Shown here: positions 34,529 through 43,306 of the stretch, in pieces | How the letters are laid out: every line of letters begins with the position of its first letter | Position numbering within the stretch: position 1 is the first letter of the stretch | Origin: Xylanibacter muris | Lineage (GTDB): Bacteria; Bacteroidota; Bacteroidia; Bacteroidales; Bacteroidaceae | DNA: 64,000 bases | Reading direction: 5' to 3' | Assembly: GCF_013166605.1 (NCBI RefSeq) | Contig: NZ_JABKKF010000009.1 | Location: forward strand, 1-64,000 | The notes under the pieces: generated by a model | The model's input: the letters and a program-made list of their open reading frames with translations, nothing else | Databases searched by the model: none | What the model was told of the DNA's origin: nothing | Position numbers and translations under genes: made by a program

Positions 34529-34626
34529 CAATAGGATAAGTTACACCCCAGCAATATAAAGCAAGTTTTATTGCGTCAGGTTTGTATTATCTTGTATACA
34601 TTTTATTTATTACTAAAATATTGATT

Positions 34627-35169
34627 ATGAAAGACTTGAAAGGAACAAAAACAGAGAAGAACCTGCTTGAGGCATTCGCAGGTGAGTCAATGGCACGTAA
34701 CAAATATACTTATTTTGCCTCAAAGGCAAAGAAAGAGGGCTTTGTGCAGATAGCCAACCTGTTTGAAGAGACTGCGGCCAATGAGAAGGAGCATGCCGAG
34801 CTGTGGTATAAATATCTGCATGGCGGTAAGGTAGGTAATACCGAGCAGAATCTTGAGGATGCGGCCAACGGTGAGAACTATGAGTGGACCGACATGTATG
34901 AGCGTATGGCAAGAGAGGCCCGTGAGGAGGGTTTTGACGAGATAGCGGAAAAGTTTGAGGGCGTGGCTTCCGTTGAGAAGCAGCATGAGGCACGTTATCT
35001 CCGTCTGCTTAAGAACGTACGCGACAAGAAAGTGTTCTCTAAGGACGGTGAGGCAGTATGGCAGTGTACCAATTGCGGACACATCGTCATCGGCAAGTCG
35101 GCTCCTGAGGTATGCCCTGTGTGCGACCATGCAAAGGCATATTTCCAGATTAAGCCGGAGAACTATTAA
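34627..35169 (+). CDS. rbr: rubrerythrin
   Basis: A 180-residue diiron plus rubredoxin-type protein that reduces hydrogen peroxide in anaerobes. The four-helix ferritin-like domain (about 1-135) has the expected Glu ligands ([37 protein letters not shown]). The C-terminal rubredoxin-like domain has CTNCG and CPVC pairs for an Fe(SCys)4 site. I used the ATG at 34627; an upstream TTG extension adds a hydrophobic stretch foreign to the family. It is monocistronic, ending at a terminator, and is followed by gpmI with a separate promoter. Confidence 0.93.
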   Translation: MKDLKGTKTEKNLLEAFAGESMARNKYTYFASKAKKEGFVQIANLFEETAANEKEHAELWYKYLHGGKVGNTEQNLEDAANGENYEWTDMYERMAREAREEGFDEIAEKFEGVASVEKQHEARYLRLLKNVRDKKVFSKDGEAVWQCTNCGHIVIGKSAPEVCPVCDHAKAYFQIKPENY

Positions 35170-35236
35170 TAAGGGGCCCTTTGACTCCCTAAAGTGGAAG
35201 GAAGAGACTCTTTTGGGGAGTCGGAGTGACTTAAGT

Positions 35237-35270
35237 AACGAAGAGTGAATAATATGCTCTTCGTTTTTTT
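35237..35270 (+). terminator. terminator of rubrerythrin
   Basis: The stem AACGAAGAG/CTCTTCGTT (35237-35245 with 35257-35265) is followed by a run of T. A degenerate GACTCCC/GGGAGTC inverted repeat (about 35181-35222), possibly a repeat-family remnant, lies just before it. Confidence 0.85.
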
Positions 35271-35297
35271 GTTTCTCACTTTTTTGTTGTAATTTTG
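35268..35297 (+). promoter_or_regulatory. promoter of gpmI
   Basis: TTTG (35268-35271), an 18-nt spacer and TAATTTTG (35290-35297) resemble the Bacteroidetes consensus, 35 nt before the ATG. Confidence 0.65.
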
Positions 35298-35331
35298 CAT
35301 TCCGGAATACAATAATTTATCATATAAGACT

Positions 35332-36855
35332 ATGGCAAAGAAAGCTTTACTGATGATTCTCGATGGATGGGGCATCGGAAAACACGGTGCGGGTGACGTT
35401 ATTTTCAGAACTCCCACACCTTATCTTGATTATCTTACAGCCGTAAGCGCGCATTCAGAGCTTCAGGCTTCAGGTGAGAATGTAGGTCTGCCCGACGGAC
35501 AGATGGGTAACTCCGAGGTGGGACACCTTAATATCGGTGCAGGGCGCGTGGTGTATCAGGACCTTGTTAAAATAAACCGAGCATGCAAGGACGGCTCTAT
35601 CATGCAGAATCCCGGTATAGTGGCTGCATATTCATACGCACGTGACAACGGCAAGAAGCTTCACCTGATGGGACTCACATCAAACGGTGGCGTGCATTCT
35701 TCACTCGATCATCTCTACAAGCTTGTTGAGATTGGCCGTGAGTATGGTCTTACAAAGACGTTCGTACACTGTTTCATGGACGGACGCGATACCGATCCGA
35801 AAAGCGGTATTGGGTTCATCAAGGAGCTTACTGAGGTTTGTGCGGCCAACGGTGCGGCCATTGCCGGTATCGTGGGACGGTTCTATGCCATGGACCGTGA
35901 CAAACGATGGAACCGTGTGAAGGAGGCTTACGATCTCATGGTGGAAGGCAAGGGCAAGCAGGCCTCCGATATGGTGAAAGCCATGGAGGAGAGCTATGCG
36001 GAAGGTGTCACCGACGAGTTTATCAAGCCTATTGTAAACAGTAATGTTGACGGACGCATAGAGGAAGGCGATGTTGTCATCTTCTTTAACTTCCGCAACG
36101 ACCGTGCCAAGGAACTTACACAGGTGCTTACACAGCAGGATATGCCTGAGGATGGCATGCACACTATAAAGAACCTTCAGTATTACTGTATGACTCCGTA
36201 TGACGCTTCGTTCACAGGTGTGGACGTGCTGTTCCCGAAAGAGAATGTGATGAATACTCTTGGCGAGTATCTGAGCAAGCAGGGCAAGGCACAGCTCCAT
36301 ACGGCGGAGACTGAGAAATACGCTCATGTGACGTTCTTCTTCAACGGTGGCCGTGAGACTCCGTATGATGGTGAGGACCGTATACTTGTGCCGTCTCCAA
36401 AGGTTGCCACATACGACCTTAAGCCTGAGATGAGCGCATACGAGGTGAAGGACAAGCTGGTTGAGGCTATAGGCACACAGAAGTATGACTTTATAGTGGT
36501 GAACTTCGCCAATGGCGACATGGTAGGACATACCGGTGTTTACAATGCGATAGCGAAGGCCGTGCATGCCGTTGACAATTGCGTGAAGGATGTTATCGAG
36601 GCGGCAAAAGCCAATGACTACGAGGCGATAATAATCGCCGACCATGGAAATGCCGACAATGCGGTGAATGAGGACGGCTCACCGAATACAGCCCATTCGC
36701 TTAATCCAGTGCCTTTCATTTATGTAACAGACAACAACAGTGCGACGGTGAAAGACGGCCGCCTGGCAGACGTGGCTCCTTCAATCCTGCATATAATGGG
36801 TCTGGAGCAGCCGGAGGACATGACGGGCGAGAACCTTATCTGCGACAATAAGTAA
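35332..36855 (+). CDS. gpmI: 2,3-bisphosphoglycerate-independent phosphoglycerate mutase
   Basis: Interconverts 3- and 2-phosphoglycerate in glycolysis and gluconeogenesis, Mn2+-dependent (alkaline phosphatase superfamily). The 507 residues show the N-terminal metal Asp in ILDGWG (9-14), the phosphorylated Ser61 in [15 protein letters not shown], the [11 protein letters not shown] and GRFYAMDRD substrate-binding motifs, and the C-terminal metal ligands in [11 protein letters not shown] and IADHGNAD. Length and motifs are complete. It is a single-gene unit with its own promoter and a strong terminator. Confidence 0.97.
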   Translation: MAKKALLMILDGWGIGKHGAGDVIFRTPTPYLDYLTAVSAHSELQASGENVGLPDGQMGNSEVGHLNIGAGRVVYQDLVKINRACKDGSIMQNPGIVAAYSYARDNGKKLHLMGLTSNGGVHSSLDHLYKLVEIGREYGLTKTFVHCFMDGRDTDPKSGIGFIKELTEVCAANGAAIAGIVGRFYAMDRDKRWNRVKEAYDLMVEGKGKQASDMVKAMEESYAEGVTDEFIKPIVNSNVDGRIEEGDVVIFFNFRNDRAKELTQVLTQQDMPEDGMHTIKNLQYYCMTPYDASFTGVDVLFPKENVMNTLGEYLSKQGKAQLHTAETEKYAHVTFFFNGGRETPYDGEDRILVPSPKVATYDLKPEMSAYEVKDKLVEAIGTQKYDFIVVNFANGDMVGHTGVYNAIAKAVHAVDNCVKDVIEAAKANDYEAIIIADHGNADNAVNEDGSPNTAHSLNPVPFIYVTDNNSATVKDGRLADVAPSILHIMGLEQPEDMTGENLICDNK

Positions 36856-36885
36856 ACATGTATGCGGTGTCCGGCCGCAATAGGA

Positions 36886-36930
36886 AAAGCGGGCCTGCAT
36901 CCGCAATATGTGGTGCAGGCCCGCTTTATT
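36886..36930 (+). terminator. terminator of gpmI
   Basis: A stem of about 14 bp, AAAGCGGGCCTGCA/TGCAGGCCCGCTTT (about 36886-36899 with 36914-36927), is followed by T-rich sequence. Confidence 0.9.
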
Positions 36931-36967
36931 TGTGGCTCAATGGTATAGGTTGGAATTATATATTGTT

Positions 36968-37966
36968 ATGAATATAGTATATGCTGTCATTCTGTTTCTG
37001 CTGATACTTCCGGTGCCGGCCGTTTACGGCAGCGGAAATACCTTATGGTGGCAGGGCGGCTGGATATCACATCCCTCGGCCCGTGACGGAGAGCAGATAC
37101 TGTTCAGCAGGATGTATACGGGATTGGAAGAGGTGTCCCGGGCCACGGTGTCCGTGGCGGCAAACGGCCGTTATCAGTTGTTTGTAAACGGATATAATGT
37201 CACTACCGCCGTGATGGAATACGGTGATGATGTGGTGTCGCAGGCCTGTGGCGGTCCGAATGCCGTCGGGGTAGTGGTCTACGAGGTTGGCCGTTTTCTT
37301 GATGCCGATACCAACGTCGTTGCCTTGTGGTGTTCGCCCGACAATACCGGCCGGTGCTTTGCCTCCGTTGTTTTTTGCGGTTATGACGGCTTCAGGCCTC
37401 TGTTCTCGTATTCGTCAGACAGTTTGTGGATGTGCGGGATATCCGGAGCGGCAACATCGTTTGCCGGTGATTATGATATGAGTGGCACGGTATATGAAAG
37501 CGAGCGTCATGACAGTCGGCTGTATAACCCGGGTTGGAGCGGCTATGAATACGAAACATGGCGTTGGATGGGAGCGGAGACATCGGATATCGCTTCCGTC
37601 AGGGAATGTGTGCCGGCCTTCAGGTATGTGCCACGGCCTGTGATGGGAACCTGCAGAGCCGTTGAGCATATACACGACGGGGTGTTTTCTCGTGAAGGAA
37701 GAAACTCTTTCCTGTTCAGTTTCGATGAATATTTCAGTGGTTGGGTGCGTGTGACCCTCAGGAATATGCACCGTGGTGACACCGTTTCGGTTAACGGTCT
37801 CGGATATATATGCAGCGGAGAGACCGACGAGCAGCTCTGCCGCCGTTTCACTGAATCCGGCCAGCGTGTTGCCTTCGTTGAGGGCGAACGGTTGACAAAG
37901 GCCAACATAACCAATGTCGAAGGTATATGTGTCGGCAGCCGTAACGCCTCGGCATGGGGGTATTAG
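36968..37966 (+). CDS. stand-alone alpha-L-rhamnosidase N-terminal-domain-like exported protein
   Basis: About 332 residues from the ATG at 36968; the frame is open earlier, but that start would sit in the gpmI terminator. A signal peptide (1-21) is followed by sequence like the non-catalytic beta-sandwich domains of GH78 enzymes (ANGRYQLFVNG, DVTRFL-like YEVGRFLDADTNVVALW, and a later FSGWVRVTLRNMHRGDTV strand pair). The (alpha/alpha)6 catalytic barrel and its GIKRDR..GD signature are absent. It may be a carbohydrate-binding or accessory protein, or the relic of a larger rhamnosidase. It converges on the SGNH esterase gene with 12 nt between stops. Confidence 0.6.
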   Translation: MNIVYAVILFLLILPVPAVYGSGNTLWWQGGWISHPSARDGEQILFSRMYTGLEEVSRATVSVAANGRYQLFVNGYNVTTAVMEYGDDVVSQACGGPNAVGVVVYEVGRFLDADTNVVALWCSPDNTGRCFASVVFCGYDGFRPLFSYSSDSLWMCGISGAATSFAGDYDMSGTVYESERHDSRLYNPGWSGYEYETWRWMGAETSDIASVRECVPAFRYVPRPVMGTCRAVEHIHDGVFSREGRNSFLFSFDEYFSGWVRVTLRNMHRGDTVSVNGLGYICSGETDEQLCRRFTESGQRVAFVEGERLTKANITNVEGICVGSRNASAWGY

Positions 37967-37978
37967 GCCTGCCGGCGG

Positions 37979-38662
37979 TCATTTCCTCATGTGTTCAAGC
38001 AGGAATTTCTCTGCCACCGGAAGAAACAGGTCGTGTCCGCGTGCGTTCAGATGCGCGGTGTCTTTTCCGTCTTTACCCTGAAAGAATCTTGTTCGGAACT
38101 GCACGTTGTCGGCTTTTATATTACTCTTTCGCGCGGCATCGAACACAGGAAAGCCATATCCGGCGCATACCTTTTTCATTATGTCTGTTACCTTCTCCCT
38201 GTCGCTGCCTTCGAAACCGCTGCATTTCCATGGGGTGAAGAATATTATTCCCGCTTCAGGATATTTCGTCCTGAGTCCGCGGCATAGGGTATCAAGACGT
38301 TCGCTGAACAGTTTCGTGCCGATGGAGTCGAGCCTTGAGGCATCGTTGTGTCCGGCTATCACTATCACATAGTCCAGCGAGTCTTTCATTGTCTTATATC
38401 TCTTGTACATGCCCTCTCCCCATTGTTTGAGGTCTATGGATATACAGTTGCCGTTTCGTCCGTAGTTGAAATACTCCATACCGTGTTTTACGGCAAATTT
38501 GTAATGCCATGTGTTTTCAATCTTGTCGCGGTGGTTGCGTACGTAGCTGTCGCCGATAACTCCGATCTGCTTGCCGCTAAGGCCTGTGGTCTGTGCCGTG
38601 GCGGCCGCAGTCAGGCCTGTAAGGCATGCCAATAGCAGTCTTTTAATTCCGTTTATTCTCAT
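37979..38662 (-). CDS. exported SGNH/GDSL hydrolase (acetylesterase-like)
   Basis: About 227 residues from the ATG at 38662. An upstream extension of 27 codons would precede the signal peptide and is rejected. Signal peptide 1-23. SGNH blocks are IGDSY (Ser39), a Gly in NYGRNG (near 68), GHND (Asn106) and the DTAHLNARGH block with Asp201 and His204. Such enzymes in pectin/rhamnogalacturonan loci remove acetyl groups. With two GH78 genes immediately upstream on the same strand, deacetylation of a rhamnose-containing glycan is the likely role. It lies about 90 nt after the 732-residue rhamnosidase gene. Confidence 0.8.
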   Translation of the reverse strand: MRINGIKRLLLACLTGLTAAATAQTTGLSGKQIGVIGDSYVRNHRDKIENTWHYKFAVKHGMEYFNYGRNGNCISIDLKQWGEGMYKRYKTMKDSLDYVIVIAGHNDASRLDSIGTKLFSERLDTLCRGLRTKYPEAGIIFFTPWKCSGFEGSDREKVTDIMKKVCAGYGFPVFDAARKSNIKADNVQFRTRFFQGKDGKDTAHLNARGHDLFLPVAEKFLLEHMRK

Positions 38663-38750
38663 TGTTGTTGTATTGTTTGTCTGTAAAGATAGTGCAAACC
38701 GGACAAAATGCAAGCGTTTCATACACAAAAAATGAACGAACATGAGAAAT

Positions 38751-40949
38751 TCACTTCATTTCTTTATACTTCACGGTCATTTTTTTTCCTGGTTCTATTT
38801 TCAGACGGTACTGTCCGTCGCCTTCGTGTACCGGTGTTCCGTATGAGGATTTAGGGCGTGTTCTTGACTTGAAAGACAGAGTCCCGCCTCCGCATCCCTC
38901 GGCATATATGGTAATCATCTGCCTGGTCATTTCAATATGGATGTTTCCATTCGGTGCGGGCACATCACCACGCATCCATTTAAGATCTCCAAGGCACGGT
39001 GCGGCCTCCCACGCTTCATACCCCGGCTTTGTAGGTTTGATGCCGAGATAATACTTTCCAAGGAGATAGACAGGCGACGCTCCCCATGCATGACACAAGC
39101 TTTTGCCGTAAGGATGCCCGTACATGGCAAGCCGTTGCGGATATTTTTCTTTCGGGTCGTAAGTTTCCCAGAATGATGTCGCGCCCTCGCTTAGCATTCC
39201 TCCCCAGTAGCCGCGCATTTCTTTTAGTACATGCGTATGTTTTCCAAGCGCGCAAAGCGATTCCAGCTCATAGAAGCGCATATAAGGTGTGGTTATAGGC
39301 ATGATGGAATCGTTCGTCAGCACGTTGTTGAGTATGTTGTTCTTCCGCTTTTCGTCAACGAGGTCGTGGAGTACGGCAAACATATTTGCATATTTTGTCA
39401 CATAATTGTTTTGTATGCCTTTTTCCACGTTGTGTATGAATGCCTTTCTGCTGTCGTTCCAAAACATCGGTATGAGTTGTGCTTTCAGCTTTTCCGCGCG
39501 TTTATGGTATTCGGTGCTGTCGGATTTGTTGCCCGCTACTCCTGCGCAGAGGCTCATTGCCTCCAGGCTTCGCAGGTAGACAATCTGTTCGAATGACAGT
39601 TGTCCGCCTTTGGGCATCTTCTCCGGTGACCAGTCTATAAACACCCAATCCTCTTTTTTGCCTTGAACCATTCCGCGGCTGTCGAGCCGTCCTTCGACAA
39701 AGTGCATAAGCGACTGCATGCGCGGATATATACGTTGCACGAATTCCCTGTCACCGGTATACATATAGTAGTCGTATACAGAGTTGAACCAGTAGAATGT
39801 GTAGTCGAGGATGGTATTTATATGCTGTTTTACAGGGTCTTTGCCGCGTAACGCCCAGATGGTGCGTCGCACTACGGGTGCGTCCATGAACACATAATAG
39901 TTCATGAGATAGCTCTGTATCGCGTCCCCGCTCCACATCCACCTGTCACGTTTGATGCCTTCAATCATCACCTCACGGTCGGTAAGGTGGAGAGTGTATG
40001 CGCTGACATCCCAAATGCGGTTTATCAGTGTGTCGTTGCAGGTGAATGAGCCACGGTACTTTTTCCCGAGGTCTTTCATCTCCGACATCAGTGTGACACC
40101 GGAGAGGCTGACATTGCCGGTGCATTCAATGAGGGCATAGCGCATGGCCCTGCTGTGCGGCAGGCGGTAGTCACGGTCTGCAGTGCGGTGTGTTACTGTC
40201 ATTGTCATCATGTCGGTTATGCTGTCTGCTGTAAAGACAATCTTATCCCTGAGATAGGCTCTGCGTTTGTTGTGTGCCTCATCGGGACTTTCACCGTAGA
40301 AAACGTTCACATGGCCGTTGCCTTTCACCCCGTTGAGCATCAGATATCCCATAGACTCCCTTGCGAAGTCAACGAAAATCTCTCGGCCGTGTGTTTCTTT
40401 TTTAGCCGGAGCGACGGCTGTCACCGGCAGTCTGTATCCGGACGGGCGTCTGTCTATCCGGTCGAACATCGGCTTGCCGTCTATGCCGAGCCATGTGTCG
40501 GAGCGTTCGGCTGTGGCATAGTCGCTTACCGTCCACGTATCGTCGCTCTTTATCGTGGGTCCGTTGACCCATATAGCCGGAGGCGATACGATGTTGTTGA
40601 CGGCAATCTTTATTGTGTGTTTTCCTTTCGGAATACCGACTTTCCCAGGCATTCCGAACTGATACCGTTTGTCTATCTTCACGCTGTACCGTCCTTCCGC
40701 GGCAATCTCCACCTCCTCAGCTTCCGCCAGTTCCACAGTCTTGGAAAACTCCACGGTCTGGCAATGTCCGTCAGTGCGCCAGAATACGGGGAAGAACCCT
40801 CCGTCTTCGGTCCGCAGGTTGTTGATGCGGTTGCCTGTCCATATATCCATGTCTCCCGGATACCATATCCATGTCTGTGCCATGACAGCATTGGAAAAGG
40901 CCATGAAAGCCATAAATGCAATCTTTTTCATAATAAGTCGTTTTGTCAT
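38751..40949 (-). CDS. alpha-L-rhamnosidase, GH78 family
   Basis: A 732-residue exported enzyme with a signal peptide to about residue 24 (an ATG at codon 7 is also possible). The N-terminal beta-sandwich domains (25-300) include AEGRYSVKID and FVDFARESMGYLML. The (alpha/alpha)6 catalytic barrel (about 305-650) opens with NRIWDVSAYTLHL and carries the GH78 signature GIKRDRWMWSGD (331-342). CHAWGASPVYLL marks the end of the barrel, and a C-terminal beta domain follows. It would release terminal alpha-L-rhamnose from plant or microbial glycans. Its ATGA start overlaps the stop of the upstream GH78 gene by 4 nt, so both are translated together. Confidence 0.88.
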   Translation of the reverse strand: MTKRLIMKKIAFMAFMAFSNAVMAQTWIWYPGDMDIWTGNRINNLRTEDGGFFPVFWRTDGHCQTVEFSKTVELAEAEEVEIAAEGRYSVKIDKRYQFGMPGKVGIPKGKHTIKIAVNNIVSPPAIWVNGPTIKSDDTWTVSDYATAERSDTWLGIDGKPMFDRIDRRPSGYRLPVTAVAPAKKETHGREIFVDFARESMGYLMLNGVKGNGHVNVFYGESPDEAHNKRRAYLRDKIVFTADSITDMMTMTVTHRTADRDYRLPHSRAMRYALIECTGNVSLSGVTLMSEMKDLGKKYRGSFTCNDTLINRIWDVSAYTLHLTDREVMIEGIKRDRWMWSGDAIQSYLMNYYVFMDAPVVRRTIWALRGKDPVKQHINTILDYTFYWFNSVYDYYMYTGDREFVQRIYPRMQSLMHFVEGRLDSRGMVQGKKEDWVFIDWSPEKMPKGGQLSFEQIVYLRSLEAMSLCAGVAGNKSDSTEYHKRAEKLKAQLIPMFWNDSRKAFIHNVEKGIQNNYVTKYANMFAVLHDLVDEKRKNNILNNVLTNDSIMPITTPYMRFYELESLCALGKHTHVLKEMRGYWGGMLSEGATSFWETYDPKEKYPQRLAMYGHPYGKSLCHAWGASPVYLLGKYYLGIKPTKPGYEAWEAAPCLGDLKWMRGDVPAPNGNIHIEMTRQMITIYAEGCGGGTLSFKSRTRPKSSYGTPVHEGDGQYRLKIEPGKKMTVKYKEMK

Positions 40950-42751
40950 TTTATGATTCTGATACCTTTCGGTGCCTTTATCTTTGATTTCACATTTCCG
41001 TTTACGTCTTTCTCATGGCGTATGCTTACTGTGCCGAGCGGGGTGGGGAATGTGCCTTCGGCCCATTTGAGGTCGCCGAGATGTGGCGTTATGCGCAGAG
41101 TCCTGCATCCCGCCTCCTCCACGCCTACTCCGAGCACGTGTTGCGTGAGCCATGCCGTAGGGCCGGATGCCCATCCGTGGCACAGGCTGTGGCGGTAGCT
41201 TAGATAGCAGTAGTCACCGTAGTCACGGTGTATGTCGCGTTTTCCTTCCGCGGCGAACTCGTCTATGCGTGCCGCGTCTTTTGTCCATTCGAGATTGAAG
41301 TCTTCCCAAAATGTTGTGGCTCCGAGGTCGAGCATAGCTCCCCAGTACCGTCGTATGATGTCCATTGCCTCCTGGTATTCTCCGGCCATTGCCATAGCCT
41401 GTAGCATGTAATAGCCGTAGAAAGTGGAGAAGTTTTTGGCTCCGCCAACGGAAATAACCTCGTCGCATGCCTTTTCCGGTGCCATTATTCCGGCGATGGA
41501 CATCAGCGCGGCCGCCTGTTTCAGGTTGTTGTGATGTCTGATCTGTTTAGCCAGGCGTTCGGTCACAGTGCGGCATTTTTCCGCCCGCGCGTCATCTTTC
41601 AACTTCTTGCACAGTTTCTCCGCATCCGTCATTGCCCATGCGATAAGTGCCCGGTAGCCGGCCTCCACTCCTTTTTCGTTTGGCGACGACGGCCAGTCGA
41701 GAAACCTTCTTAGCTGGCTTTTGGTGTCTTTTTCCAGATGTTCAGTCCCGTCTTCGTCCACTAAAGGATATATCTTGTCTATCAGGCCTGTGATATATCC
41801 TCGGTGTTTTTCAAGAAAATCCTTGTCGCCTCCGCGCATATACCAGTCATGCTGTATGATGAGATACCAGAGAGAGTATGAGCTTATGCCGTTGATCCAC
41901 TGAGGCAACGGATACAGGCGGCAGGCATAGTCGAGAGTCTTTGGCACCACTTTGTTCTGTCCGAACACGCTCATTATCGTGGAGACCTCGGGATGCATGT
42001 CGCCAAGCCACACGGCACGGTCGCGCTTTATGCCGTCCCATAGGTATTCCTGCATGTTGAGGTGTACGGTGTATGCGCCTGTGTTCCATATCTCGTTCAG
42101 GCGGCTGTCGCTGCATCTGAACGAGCCTGTATATGGAATGTCGCGGTAGCGTAGGATGGCTGAAGCCTCCTTAAGCTGTATCGTGCGGTTGGGGCTCAGG
42201 AAGTCTATCCTGACAAACCGGAAGCCGGTGTTTCCTGTCTCGAGCATTCCGTATCGCGGTATGACAGTCACGAAGTCGCGAATGGCATGGTCGTTTGACG
42301 AGAATCCCATACGGTTTTTTCCTCCGTCGTTGTCACTGCAAACCTCGCCTGCGGACTCGCCGAAGCGTATACGTATCTGTGCAGGATTGCCGGAATTGCA
42401 GTGTCCCAACACCAGCTTCAGTCCTCCGTGGAGCTCACGTCCGTAATCGAGAATGATCGACACCGTGTCTTTCCCGGTCTGTATTGCGCAGTATGGCTCA
42501 CGTGCCATGTCGGGCTGTCCGGTTCTTAGTGTTGTAAGCACTCCGGTGTTTTTAATCTTAAGGCTGTCGCTTACCCACATCACCCGTTTAGGTGCGATGT
42601 ATGCCTGTGTCATCACCTCGGCGCGTACGTCTGCGCTGTCGGCCTGCAGTGTCGGAGGCAGGTTCTTCTGTGCCATTGAGGCCTGCATGCAGGAGAATGT
42701 GATGAAGAGAATGTATGTTATGTAATGTTTCATAAAGTGTCGCATTGTCAT
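40946..42751 (-). CDS. alpha-L-rhamnosidase, GH78 family
   Basis: A 601-residue exported enzyme (signal peptide to about 27, MQASMAQ). It is shorter than its neighbour because it has fewer N-terminal beta domains; the single one at about 85-205 includes ILDYGRELHGG. The catalytic barrel (about 215-530) has IWNTGAYTVHLNMQE, the signature WDGIKRDRAVWLGD (238-251) and HGWASGPTAWL near its end, then a C-terminal beta domain. It is the first gene of a three-gene operon (GH78-GH78-SGNH) divergent from a propeller-AraC regulator. Two non-identical rhamnosidases suggest different linkages or chain positions. Confidence 0.88.
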   Translation of the reverse strand: MTMRHFMKHYITYILFITFSCMQASMAQKNLPPTLQADSADVRAEVMTQAYIAPKRVMWVSDSLKIKNTGVLTTLRTGQPDMAREPYCAIQTGKDTVSIILDYGRELHGGLKLVLGHCNSGNPAQIRIRFGESAGEVCSDNDGGKNRMGFSSNDHAIRDFVTVIPRYGMLETGNTGFRFVRIDFLSPNRTIQLKEASAILRYRDIPYTGSFRCSDSRLNEIWNTGAYTVHLNMQEYLWDGIKRDRAVWLGDMHPEVSTIMSVFGQNKVVPKTLDYACRLYPLPQWINGISSYSLWYLIIQHDWYMRGGDKDFLEKHRGYITGLIDKIYPLVDEDGTEHLEKDTKSQLRRFLDWPSSPNEKGVEAGYRALIAWAMTDAEKLCKKLKDDARAEKCRTVTERLAKQIRHHNNLKQAAALMSIAGIMAPEKACDEVISVGGAKNFSTFYGYYMLQAMAMAGEYQEAMDIIRRYWGAMLDLGATTFWEDFNLEWTKDAARIDEFAAEGKRDIHRDYGDYCYLSYRHSLCHGWASGPTAWLTQHVLGVGVEEAGCRTLRITPHLGDLKWAEGTFPTPLGTVSIRHEKDVNGNVKSKIKAPKGIRIIK

Positions 42752-42776
42752 GATATATTAGTTATTGTTTGTCAAA

Positions 42777-42953
42777 CAGTATGTACGTGCTCTCGCCTTC
42801 GGCACGTGTCATACGCATTGTCATGGATGTGTGGAAAAACGCTGTACACATCGCAAAGCGATGTCCCTACTTGGGCAGTGTTCGGCATATCCACCTGATG
42901 CTTCCACATTCTATCCTTTTTCCTCCCCTTCGGGGAGGTCAGGAGGGGCTTGG
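42777..42953. repeat. interspersed mosaic repeat, copy D
   Basis: Contains ACATCGC-AAA-GCGATGT then CCCTAC (42848-42870), the CTCCCC/GGGGAG hairpin with AGGTCAGGAGGGGCT (about 42922-42951), and a TTCGGCATATCCACCTGATG segment. Its reverse complement matches copy E (45.7-45.8 kb) across all modules. It lies inside the predicted leader of the rhamnosidase operon. Confidence 0.75.
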
Positions 42954-42970
42954 ATGTCGCTTGTCTTTTG

Positions 42971-42978
42971 CAAAGATA
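42971..42978 (-). promoter_or_regulatory. -7 promoter element for the rhamnosidase operon
   Basis: The minus strand reads TATCTTTG, about 220 nt upstream of the first GH78 gene. No good -33 is visible, as expected for an activator-dependent promoter. The rest of the 555-bp gap 42752-43306 holds repeat copy D and the divergent regulator promoter. Confidence 0.45.
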
Positions 42979-43242
42979 TGATTTTTGTTGGTTATGTTTC
43001 GTTTCGTGGCGTTGTTATATGATGTCATAAATGTTGTTATAGCCTTTGAAAGGCCGTTTTTCAACATTTGTGTCCTTTTTCGTCAACATTCGTGTCCTTT
43101 TCTCTGTTGTATCCGGTTTGTCTTTCCGCTCAGCAAAACATTTGCTATATGGGATGTAAACGAGGAAAGGCGGTTACAGTGCTATTATGTTTCCGTAATA
43201 TCCGCATCATTCAATGTCTGGTTTAAATAAAGAACCGGTATA

Positions 43243-43274
43243 TTTGCTTTAGTGATGGAATTTGCTTAATTTTG
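43243..43274 (+). promoter_or_regulatory. promoter of the propeller-AraC regulator gene
   Basis: TTTG (43243-43246), 20 nt, TAATTTTG (43267-43274): a full consensus match. Transcription would start near 43281, which rules out the TTG at 43262 as the start codon of the following gene. Confidence 0.8.
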
Positions 43275-43306
43275 CACTTATTGTAACAGTTAATCTACAT
43301 TTCACG

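Noticed and set aside
35701..36645. 314-residue open frame opposite gpmI
   Set aside because: gpmI has all catalytic motifs on the plus strand, so the minus frame is a shadow.
40155..41198. 347-residue open frame opposite the junction of the two GH78 genes
   Set aside because: It overlaps two complete rhamnosidases on the other strand and has no motif.
43262..43306. upstream TTG start for the propeller-AraC gene
   Set aside because: A full promoter (43243-43274) overlaps it, so it would not be transcribed. A GTG at 43307 fits better.
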